A stretch of DNA of 64,000 nt from NCBI RefSeq assembly GCF_024808255.1, contig NZ_JANTYS010000013.1, positions 124,001 through 188,000 on the forward strand. The letters run 5' to 3'. A program made the translations under genes and the position numbers. A model generated the notes under the pieces. That model did not search any database and had not been told where the DNA came from. It saw nothing but the letters and a program-made list of their open reading frames with translations. Position 1 is the stretch's first letter, and every line of letters begins with the position of its first letter. Shown piece by piece: positions 24,461 to 31,400 of the stretch. The stretch is from Mucilaginibacter dorajii. GTDB lineage: Bacteria; Bacteroidota; Bacteroidia; Sphingobacteriales; Sphingobacteriaceae.

Positions 24461-25648
24461 CTACAACTCATAAGAAGTCCTCCTACTCACCTCAACAACC
24501 AAGTCCTTAATCAATTCCCTGCCGCTTTTCCAGCGCTTTAACCTATTAGTTTGTTGAATAGCCAGTCGGTCTTTAATTTCATAACTCGGTTGATAATAGT
24601 CTTGCATAATACTTTTCATGGCATCATGTACATCAGATGACGTGCCATTTAGCAGGAGTTCGGGGTTGTTTTTTACCAGGTCGGCCAGGGCATCTGCCAT
24701 GCTGGTGGCGTAGTAGGGGCAGTCCCAGTCGTGGCGATAGGGTGCATCGCCTTTGATATTTACCTTTTGCAGCGGGTGCGACAGATCTTCCACTATTTCG
24801 GCTATGGCATCACCAAATACATTTGAATATTCGGCAATGAAATGATTCCACCAGCGCGGGTGATGCGGTAACTCTTTCAGTAAGGTATCGCAAACCATCA
24901 CGCGTTGCGGGAAGTCGGGATTTGCCGGGTCCATGATTACCAGGGATGTTCCAAAATGGCCCTCTATTATTGAGTGTCGGCTGTAGACCACAAAGAACTG
25001 CAGCTGGGTTTCGCCGGCCTCATGCATTTCGGCCGTGAGTAGTTTTATATCGTGCAGGCGGTCTTCCAAAAATCCTTTCTTAAAAAGCACGTGTAAATTG
25101 CCCTCTGATTTTGCCCTGCAGTGCCTACTGTTTTCAGCAAATACGTTGTCGTTGGCCGGGCGACTGATGAAATGGTTGCCGCTGTTATAGCGGATCTCTT
25201 CCGAGTCGGCGGGGTAGGTGCTGATGTCCGCGGTATCGCCGGCTTCGGTCTGCTTGTTAGGATGAACCGAGCGGAAGGGCACATGCATGCGTTCGCTATC
25301 CATCCGGCGGGCCAGGTTATAAATGCGCTGTTCGGTGGGAGCTAATAAAGGATCGCCGCTGATGGGATCGAAATAAACAGCCCGCACCCGTCGCCCTAAA
25401 TGGCAGGCGATGAAACGATTTTTTAATAATTGTTGAATGGGATGATGCGTATTCAAAAAGAAATCGCGCAGGGCGTCATTTGCCAAATACTCATCCAGTG
25501 GCTGATCAAACTGTAATAGCGTTTCACCCTGGTGGTTTTGGACCCATGTATGCAAAAAATGGTATACTTCCCGCTCGAAACGATGATTAGTTGCTTCTGC
25601 TATTGCTTTAGTACGGGCGCATGGTTCCTTAAACTTTTCTACGGGCAT
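24461..25648 (-). CDS. Unknown protein with a possible CE-clan (Ulp1/YopJ-like) cysteine-protease signature
   Basis: This 395-residue protein has no signal peptide and no family that I recognise with certainty. In its second half three segments occur in the order and approximate spacing of CE-clan enzymes (C48 Ulp1, C55 YopJ): IIEGHFGTSLVIMDP with His231, RVMVCDTLLKEL with Asp254, and RHDWDCPYYATSMADAL with Cys310, the last being the nucleophile followed by a helix. Such enzymes are deubiquitinases/SUMO proteases or acetyltransferases, often effectors. The usual CG after the nucleophile is CP here and the oxyanion Gln is not obvious, so this is tentative. Residues 1-200 are a separate region of unknown type. 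It stands alone beside the AT-rich patch, and a 7 bp inverted repeat lies just upstream of its start. Confidence 0.55.
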   Translation of the reverse strand: MPVEKFKEPCARTKAIAEATNHRFEREVYHFLHTWVQNHQGETLLQFDQPLDEYLANDALRDFFLNTHHPIQQLLKNRFIACHLGRRVRAVYFDPISGDPLLAPTEQRIYNLARRMDSERMHVPFRSVHPNKQTEAGDTADISTYPADSEEIRYNSGNHFISRPANDNVFAENSRHCRAKSEGNLHVLFKKGFLEDRLHDIKLLTAEMHEAGETQLQFFVVYSRHSIIEGHFGTSLVIMDPANPDFPQRVMVCDTLLKELPHHPRWWNHFIAEYSNVFGDAIAEIVEDLSHPLQKVNIKGDAPYRHDWDCPYYATSMADALADLVKNNPELLLNGTSSDVHDAMKSIMQDYYQPSYEIKDRLAIQQTNRLKRWKSGRELIKDLVVEVSRRTSYEL

Positions 25649-25652
25649 AAAA

Positions 25653-25684
25653 ACAACTGGGGGTTATCATATATTAACAGTTGT
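25653..25684. promoter_or_regulatory. Inverted repeat upstream of the CE-clan-like gene
   Basis: ACAACTG (25653-25659) and CAGTTGT (25678-25684) flank an AT-rich spacer directly upstream of the start at 25648. It is a candidate operator. The rest of 25685-26167 contains no gene I can support; TGTTGCGCAACA at 26084-26095 is a 12 bp palindrome of unknown role. Confidence 0.3.
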
Positions 25685-26167
25685 CTGAAATTCAATGCCG
25701 ATACAAATAAGTGTCGAAATCTTTATTACGCCTAAAGCTGCAAATATTGGTGTGTTAATTTGAAACATTGCCGGTACCGTACCGGCAATAGTTTGTGGTT
25801 GTAATATACTGTTTAAATGATAGATTGATGAAGGTGGAGTAAGAAATAATTATGGAGACTAAACTGCAATAACTTGCTAAACCCGGGGCCTGCCGGTCGC
25901 CCCGCTGTGGATAAAGAAAATGACTGTTCGATTCTTTCGTCGGGTAGGGAGAAATCAGACGCTCATATTTCGTCATAGACAACCCTGCCCAAGGCTACTG
26001 TTGCGGTTTTGTTGCGCTTTGTAATTTATGACAATTCATAATTACCTGGTTATTAGATAAGTGTCATTTTCCGCTGTTTTACTTGTTGCGCAACACAACA
26101 GTTTTTGGATGGATTAAAATATTAGTGATAAGACTTTCGAATACCGACAAACCGATGGTCTGTTAAC

Positions 26168-26199
26168 AAAAAAGCCCCGGTGAAAGTCGGGGCTTTTTT
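26168..26199. terminator. Bidirectional rho-independent terminator
   Basis: AAAAAAGCCCCG (26168-26179) pairs perfectly with CGGGGCTTTTTT (26188-26199). It lies eight bases past the stop of the ygiN-like gene and would end the mdaB-ygiN transcript. Confidence 0.92.
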
Positions 26200-26206
26200 G
26201 TCATTT

Positions 26207-26497
26207 CTAAACTACCCTATCCGTTTTATAAATAGTAAGCCCTCCGTCTAAAATTGGCGACGCCTGTGCTATAAATGTTTTAATATGTGGTTGCTGGTTA
26301 TGCAGGTCCAATCCCTCCTGGCTGGCCCAGGTTTCATGAAAAATGAATTGGGTATCATCGTCTGCTGATTGGTAAAGCTCATATTGCAGGCAGGCTTCTT
26401 CCTTGGTTGAGCCGGCTACCAGTTGTTGTAAATAACCTTTCAATTCGGCCGTGTTGCCCGGTTTACACTTCACTAAGGCTGTTAAGTAAATTTTCAT
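26207..26497 (-). CDS. ygiN: YgiN-like putative quinol monooxygenase (ABM domain)
   Basis: This 96-residue protein is a single antibiotic-biosynthesis-monooxygenase domain: MKIYLTALVKCKPGNTAELKG, EEACLQYELYQSADD, FIFHETWASQEGLDLHNQQPH and a final strand. The His in the HNQQPH segment and the HETW strand are the family's conserved residues. In E. coli, YgiN and MdaB are neighbours proposed to form a quinone reduction-oxidation cycle. Here the gene overlaps the mdaB-like gene by 35 bases in the same order, which strongly supports that pairing. It is probably cytoplasmic and dimeric. Confidence 0.88.
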   Translation of the reverse strand: MKIYLTALVKCKPGNTAELKGYLQQLVAGSTKEEACLQYELYQSADDDTQFIFHETWASQEGLDLHNQQPHIKTFIAQASPILDGGLTIYKTDRVV

Positions 26498-27101
26498 GGC
26501 TTGGGATGTTTTGGATAAATAGTTTGTTTAAATGCTGCTGGTAGTGTTGCAGGTTGGCTGCAATATTAGCGTTTTTCATTATATCGTAAAAGTGGAAGCT
26601 CTCTAAGGGCTGCATGCCGGTAAAAGCGTTCATGCGGTGAAAACCAAACAGCGGACCTTCATCAACACTACGCTGGTTAAAAAACTCACCAGGTAGGGTA
26701 AAAGCGGTTGCCGGCGCGTTCCATGAGGTGGTAAGCATGTATTCTTTGCCATGCATTAAACCGCCGGTGCCGTAATTGATAGCTGGGTTTTCGGCGTTGC
26801 GGCCATCGCTGCGGTAAATGCCGTTGTTGTAGCCGGCGGTAAATACCTCATCGATATACTTTTTGAAACCATTAGGCAGCTGAAACCACCAGATAGGGGT
26901 GTGGTAAATAATTACATCGGCCCATTTGTAGTTTTCGGCCTCCTGGTTGGGGTCGTAATCATGGTTAATATCGGTTGAGCGAACCTTGAACCCTTCTTTT
27001 TCGGTAAAATAATTAACGGTGGTATCCAACAGTGTTTTATTGAAAAGTCCGCCGGAGTGGGCGAAGATCTGTCCGCCGTTTATAACAAATATGTTCTTCA
27101 T
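26463..27101 (-). CDS. mdaB: NAD(P)H:quinone oxidoreductase, MdaB type
   Basis: This 212-residue flavodoxin-like protein shows the MdaB features: KNIFVINGGQIFAHSGG at the N-terminus, ADVIIYHTPIWWFQLPNGFKKYIDEVF (residues 61-87), GLMHGKEYMLTTSWNAPA and an aromatic FGFHRMNAFTGM. It reduces quinones by two electrons with NAD(P)H using FAD. It forms one transcript with the ygiN-like gene and is divergent from a LysR regulator at 27201 that may respond to quinone or redox stress. Confidence 0.9.
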   Translation of the reverse strand: MKNIFVINGGQIFAHSGGLFNKTLLDTTVNYFTEKEGFKVRSTDINHDYDPNQEAENYKWADVIIYHTPIWWFQLPNGFKKYIDEVFTAGYNNGIYRSDGRNAENPAINYGTGGLMHGKEYMLTTSWNAPATAFTLPGEFFNQRSVDEGPLFGFHRMNAFTGMQPLESFHFYDIMKNANIAANLQHYQQHLNKLFIQNIPSHENLLNSLSEV

Positions 27102-27169
27102 TTAATTTCTTTTTTTATGTCGATCCAAAATTACGGTGCTATAGTGTATTATTAAAATAACATAAATTA

Positions 27170-27177
27170 TATATTTG
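27170..27177 (+). promoter_or_regulatory. -7 box TATATTTG of the LysR gene
   Basis: TATATTTG matches TAnnTTTG 23 bases before the ATG at 27201. Transcription would start inside the adjacent palindrome. Confidence 0.6.
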
Positions 27178-27178
27178 T

Positions 27179-27192
27179 ATCATAATTATGAT
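27179..27192. promoter_or_regulatory. Candidate LysR operator
   Basis: ATCATAATTATGAT is a perfect 14 bp palindrome of the T-N11-A type favoured by LysR proteins. It lies between the divergent mdaB and LysR genes and overlaps the predicted start of the LysR transcript, which would allow autorepression. Confidence 0.5.
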
Positions 27193-27200
27193 AGATAGCT

Positions 27201-28097
27201 ATGGTGAATTTAGAATGGTTCCGTACGTTTAAAGCGATTTATGAAACCGGCTCTTTAACGGGTGCCGCCGAATCGCTGTTTATTTCGCAACCGGGGGTTA
27301 GCCTGCATTTAAGCTCGCTGGAAAGTTATGTGGGTTACAAACTGTTTGATCGTACATCCCGCAAAATGGTATCGACAGAAAGGGGAAAGATCCTGTACAA
27401 CTATGTGCAGGAGGCCATCTGTAAATTGGAAGAAGCCGAAAGACATTTTCATAAAAGCACCGAAAAGGATGTGCCCACCATCAGCATAGGGATGTGTTTT
27501 GAAACCTTTCAGTTTACGCTGGAATCATACCTGCCTACGCTGCCCTTTAACGTGATCATTAAATTTGGTGAATACCCCGAAATGCTGGCCGACCTGGATA
27601 GCGGCATCCTGGATATGATCATCACCCCGCAAAAAGGAGACTACAAGGGGTTGGATTATAAACCTTTTTTTAAAGAGCGCATTGTAGTACTGGCTGGCGC
27701 ACAAACACCCGTGGCGGAATTTAACGATCTACTAAAAACCAAAGATCTATCCCGGATACAATCGTGGCTAAAAGCCCAAACCTGGTACGGCTCATCAGGC
27801 GATATGGAGCATCTGCGGCGTTTCTGGCATATCAACTTTGGTAAACGCCCAGATTTTAAACCCAATTTTATCGTACCAAACATGGGTTCTATCATCCGTT
27901 GCCTTAGCGGTGGCACGGGTATAGCGGTGATTCCCGATTTTCTATCCAAAAAAGAACGGGACACAGGTAATATCCAACTGCTGTGGGAAGGGTTTAACCT
28001 TATTGAAAATACGCTGTACTTCGGCACCCGCAAAAAGTCGATCTACGCTAAAGAGATTGCTATGATCCAGGAAATTTTTGAGCGGGAAATGGTATAA
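27201..28097 (+). CDS. LysR family transcriptional regulator
   Basis: The 298-residue protein has the LysR helix-turn-helix at residues 1-60 (FRTFKAIYETGSLTGAAESL, FISQPGVSLHLSSLESYVG) and an effector-binding domain after about residue 90 (TISIGMCFETFQ, DMIITPQKGDY, GTGIAVIPDFL). It probably controls the divergent mdaB-ygiN operon, as LysR genes commonly do for divergent neighbours, and itself. The coinducer is not known; quinones are a reasonable guess from the neighbours. Confidence 0.9.
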   Translation: MVNLEWFRTFKAIYETGSLTGAAESLFISQPGVSLHLSSLESYVGYKLFDRTSRKMVSTERGKILYNYVQEAICKLEEAERHFHKSTEKDVPTISIGMCFETFQFTLESYLPTLPFNVIIKFGEYPEMLADLDSGILDMIITPQKGDYKGLDYKPFFKERIVVLAGAQTPVAEFNDLLKTKDLSRIQSWLKAQTWYGSSGDMEHLRRFWHINFGKRPDFKPNFIVPNMGSIIRCLSGGTGIAVIPDFLSKKERDTGNIQLLWEGFNLIENTLYFGTRKKSIYAKEIAMIQEIFEREMV

Positions 28098-28220
28098 TTT
28101 ATTGTAACGATAACATGAATCAATATTATGGATATTTGTTATCCGGTTAAAACTGAATAGATTTGGCGAAGGAGTTTAAGGATAAGCGGGAGTTATAGTA
28201 AAGCTCTTGCGCCGTGACGA

Positions 28221-28348
28221 CTCACCCCGACATCGCTACGCTTGTCACCCCTCTCTCCGCTTCGCGCATAGAGGGGGTGGATATTTTTTTAACCCTCTTT
28301 ACGGCTTGCCGGAGAGAGGGTGGCCCAGCGAAGCGTCGGCCGGGTGAG
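28221..28348. repeat. Palindromic repeat family F, copy 2
   Basis: It begins CTCACCCCGACATC and ends GGCCGGGTGAG, with inner arms CCTCTCTCCGCTTCGCG and GGAGAGAGGG. It shares TTTAACCCTCTTTRCGGCTT and the ends with the copy at 1536-1667. It lies between two tandem genes, 50 bases before the acid phosphatase start. Confidence 0.8.
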
Positions 28349-28398
28349 TCGGACCGCGGGCATTGTCCGTTCGTTTATTAATACACATCATCGCTCTC

Positions 28399-29205
28399 AT
28401 GAAAAAAAGCCTTATTTACCTAATCCCTGTTTTGCTAATCAGCGCCTGCGCGTCACAAAAAAATACAACGGTAAGCAATGCCACTTCTATTGCAAATAAT
28501 GGTAAAGCCTGGGCTTCTATCTGGCAGCAACGTGCCGCCGAGTATAAGGCTTTATGTTTCCAGGCTTATAATATTGCCAAACTGAGGGTTGATGAAGCGG
28601 TTAAAAATCCTGGCGATAAACCATTGGCTATTGTAACCGATATTGACGAAACCTTGCTGGATAACAGTCCGTACGATGCAAGCCGGGCTATGAAAAACCT
28701 GGAATACTCTGATGCCACCTGGAAGGAGTGGACCGATAAGGCTATTGCCGATACCGTACCTGGGGCGCCGGCCTTTTTCAAATACGCGGCATCAAAAGGG
28801 GTTACTGTGTTTTACATCACCAATCGTAATGAAAACGAGCGTGCAGCTACCTTAAAAAATCTGCAGCTATATGGTTTACCTTTTGCCGATAATGCACACC
28901 TACAGTTGAAAACTACTACATCAAGTAAAGAGTCCCGCCGCTTGAATGTTTTAAAAACGCATAACATTATCATGCTTTGTGGCGATAACCTGCCCGATTT
29001 TGACGTGCTGTATGATAACCATCCATCAGAAGAAAGCCGCATTGCTACTACACAAAAGCTGGAAAAAGAATTTGGCAGCAAATATATTGTGATCCCCAAC
29101 CCGTCATATGGCGACTTTGAGGGAGCGCTGTTCCGGTTTAATTATAAGCTTACCAACGCGCAAAAAGACTCCATCATTAAAGCTAAAATAAAGATGGATA
29201 AGTAA
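28399..29205 (+). CDS. Acid phosphatase / 5'-nucleotidase, lipoprotein e(P4) family
   Basis: The 268-residue lipoprotein starts at the ATG at 28399 (MKKSLIYLIPVLLISAC), with the lipobox Cys at residue 17. The class C acid phosphatase domain is seen in full: AIVTDIDETLLDNSPY (HAD motif I with DxDxT), WTDKAIADTVPGAPAF, YITNRNE (motif II), and GDNLPDFD (motif IV). Members dephosphorylate nucleotides at the cell surface or periplasm; e(P4) of Haemophilus acts in NAD and haem uptake. It is a single gene, preceded by repeat F and followed by DUF2256. Confidence 0.9.
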   Translation: MKKSLIYLIPVLLISACASQKNTTVSNATSIANNGKAWASIWQQRAAEYKALCFQAYNIAKLRVDEAVKNPGDKPLAIVTDIDETLLDNSPYDASRAMKNLEYSDATWKEWTDKAIADTVPGAPAFFKYAASKGVTVFYITNRNENERAATLKNLQLYGLPFADNAHLQLKTTTSSKESRRLNVLKTHNIIMLCGDNLPDFDVLYDNHPSEESRIATTQKLEKEFGSKYIVIPNPSYGDFEGALFRFNYKLTNAQKDSIIKAKIKMDK

Positions 29206-29300
29206 GTTTTTACTGTGCATGTTGAGCATTTAATGCACTTCATTGTGTTTTTTCGACACTTATAGCCTATCTTTAGCCCTTATTTATGCCTGCATAAAAC

Positions 29301-29414
29301 TTGCCCCACAAAATATGCCCGGTTTGCCAAAGGCCTTTTAGCTGGCGCAAAAAATGGGAAAAGTGTTGGGATGATGTCAAATATTGCAGTGAACGATGCA
29401 GAAGAAGCAAATAA
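29301..29414 (+). CDS. DUF2256 small cysteine-rich protein
   Basis: The 37-residue frame from the TTG at 29301 encodes PHKICPVCQRPFSWRKKWEK, CWDDVKYCSERCRRSK, an almost textbook DUF2256 sequence with four Cys likely binding zinc. DUF2256 genes are regularly next to cryptochrome/photolyase genes, as here (49 bases before the DASH gene). The usual N-terminus would start at the ATG at 29286, but codon 4 there is TAA. Either TTG is the start or this is a nonsense mutation. The function is unknown. Confidence 0.7.
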   Translation: MPHKICPVCQRPFSWRKKWEKCWDDVKYCSERCRRSK

Positions 29415-29462
29415 ATTGCAAATTTGTGCTCTGCATTAATAAAGTTAACTCCCTGTTTAACT

Positions 29463-30767
29463 ATGAGTGATAGAACGATCCTGGTTTGGTTTAGAAATGA
29501 TTTGCGAATACATGATAACGAGATATTGTTAGAAGCTGTTCGCAAAGCAGATAAAGTACTGCCGGTATACTGTTTTGATCCATATTATTTTCAGCAAACC
29601 ATATCGGGCGCAAACAAAACAGGAAGTTTCAGGGCGCGCTTTTTATTGGAGGCAGTTGCCGATTTACGTAAGAACCTGCAAGGCTACGGTGCCGACCTCA
29701 TCATTCGTATTGGTAATCCTGCTGAAATTATCCCGCAACTTGCCGAGCAATACCAGGTAAACGAAGTTTACCACCATCGTGAAGTAGCCTACGAGGAAAC
29801 CGAAATATCTGAACATGTAGAGGCCGCTCTTTGGAAAATGCGGCTTAACCTGAAGCACTTTATCGGCCATACCCTTTACCATAAGGAGGATTTGCCTTTT
29901 CCCATCAAGGATATCCCGGATAGTTTCGCGGTGTTTAAAAAAAAGGTAGAGCGTGATAGCAATGTAAGGCCATGCGTACCCACACCAGAGCAAATCATTA
30001 CTCCAACCATTACCGATGCCGGCGAACTGCCAACACTTGAACAATTGGGTTTAACTCAACCTATAGATGATGCACGGGCAACAACCTATTTTCAAGGTGG
30101 CGAAACCGCGGCCCTGGTGCAACTGCACAACTTCTTTTCCAAAGGCGACTTAGCTGTAAAAGGCAAAGCTCGTAACGGGGGTATCAATAATAACACCTCT
30201 AAATTATCGCCATGGCTTGCGGTTGGCTGCATTTCGCCAAGGCAGGTTTACTGGGAAATTGTTAAACACCAGGATGGTAATGCCCAAAGCGGCATGCTTA
30301 AACTGGAATTGTTATGGCGCGATTACTTCAGGTTTATGTTTAAAAAACATGGGCAGAAATTCATTAAAGCAAAAAACGGGGTAGAAGAAGGAGGAATTGA
30401 TGATACCCAAGGGTTTAATACATGGGCTGCCGGTAAAACAGGTGTGCCATTTGTAGATGCCTGCATGCATGAGCTAAATGCCACCGGCTACATCTGTAAT
30501 CAATGTCGCCAGATATTGGCTACCTACCTGGTACACGACCTTAAGGCCGATTGGACAAAAGGGGCGGCCTATTTTGAGGAAAAACTGATAGACTACTCGC
30601 CTGCCAGTAACTGGGGCAACTGGGCCTTTATAGCCGGTGTAAACGATGCCAAAGAAAGCAAATACGCGATAGCCGCCATCCCCACAAAAGAACAGGAAGC
30701 CAAAAGCGATTTTGTGAGCACCTGGCAATCATCCAAAGACGCTGCAGGCGATTTGGTAGGGGTGTAG
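29463..30767 (+). CDS. DASH family cryptochrome
   Basis: The 434-residue flavoprotein begins MSDRTILVWFRNDLRIHDNE at 29463. It has the photolyase N-terminal alpha/beta domain for the antenna (about 1-135) and the helical FAD-binding domain (KLSPWLAVGCISPRQVYWEI, LELLWRDYFRFM, WAAGKTGVPFVDACMHELNA, GYICNQCRQILATYL, DWTKGAAYFEEKLIDYSPAS). These residues, with NWGNWAFIAGVNDAKE, distinguish DASH cryptochromes from class I CPD photolyases. DASH proteins repair CPDs in single-stranded DNA and may sense blue light. A second, class I-type photolyase is at 49586. Confidence 0.92.
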   Translation: MSDRTILVWFRNDLRIHDNEILLEAVRKADKVLPVYCFDPYYFQQTISGANKTGSFRARFLLEAVADLRKNLQGYGADLIIRIGNPAEIIPQLAEQYQVNEVYHHREVAYEETEISEHVEAALWKMRLNLKHFIGHTLYHKEDLPFPIKDIPDSFAVFKKKVERDSNVRPCVPTPEQIITPTITDAGELPTLEQLGLTQPIDDARATTYFQGGETAALVQLHNFFSKGDLAVKGKARNGGINNNTSKLSPWLAVGCISPRQVYWEIVKHQDGNAQSGMLKLELLWRDYFRFMFKKHGQKFIKAKNGVEEGGIDDTQGFNTWAAGKTGVPFVDACMHELNATGYICNQCRQILATYLVHDLKADWTKGAAYFEEKLIDYSPASNWGNWAFIAGVNDAKESKYAIAAIPTKEQEAKSDFVSTWQSSKDAAGDLVGV

Positions 30768-30785
30768 TTAAATAATCAAAATTCA

Positions 30786-31292
30786 TGTCATTGCGAGTTA
30801 TAAAATCCGGGGAACCTGAAGGTGGAAATGACGTAAGAGTTTGTCATCCTGAGTAAGTTTTATTTGCGCACAAATATAATAGCATTGCAAATGACACTAA
30901 AAATAGCTCTAATAATCAGTAAGTTACAAATTCGTCAATGGCAGGAACGAAGGATCTTCTTCGCCTTGCTAATTGCAGACTTTTCTAACGAAGAAGATCC
31001 TTCACTACGTTCAGGATGACAAACGTTTTTTACAAAACGTCATGGGTAGGTACGAAGGAATCGCATGCTATACAAGGCGGATTTGCATAGTTCGCGATTG
31101 CTTTGTACCTACCCATGACAAGCTATTAAAAAAGGAAGTAATCCTTGTTTCAGGACCCCACAGGACAGGTTTTCCGCATGAAGTACACTTAGCGAGTGGG
31201 GTGCGGAAACAAGTTCAGCATGACATTGGGTTTTAATTCGCTTTGTCATCCCCACCTTCAGAGTTCTCCGGATTTTAAAACTCGCAATGACA
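30786..31292. repeat. Repeat island with families G, H, B, I and inverted G
   Basis: In order: G (30786-30832, TGTCATTGCGAGTTATAAAA to GGTGGAAATGAC), H (30841-31022, bounded by TTGTCATCCTGAG and CAGGATGACAAA, with AAGGATCTTCTTCG arms inside), B with CCTACCCATGACA ends (31039-31120), I (31146-31224, around CTTGTTTC and GAAACAAG), and G inverted (31244-31292). H contains about 95 extra bases between its left tip and inner arm. The whole gap 30768-31400 has no gene besides this; frames at 30973-31236 and 31109-31309 are repeat-derived. Confidence 0.8.
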
Positions 31293-31342
31293 TAATCCAA
31301 TATATTCAATCTCCTTTTTTAACTTAATTTCTTTACAATTAA

Positions 31343-31376
31343 TTGTGCGGTATATAAGGCTATATGTTTACTTTTG
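31343..31376 (+). promoter_or_regulatory. Promoter of the 2-oxoglutarate dehydrogenase operon
   Basis: The -7 box TACTTTTG (31369-31376) fits TAnnTTTG; a TTG at 31343-31345 lies about 23 bases upstream as a possible -33. The ATG is at 31401. Confidence 0.55.
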
Positions 31377-31400
31377 CACTGTTTTAAAGATCATTTTCAC

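Noticed and set aside
25755..25982. 75-residue minus-strand frame
   Set aside because: Composition is not protein-like, it has no conserved motif, and it starts in an AT-rich gap upstream of a terminator; no support.
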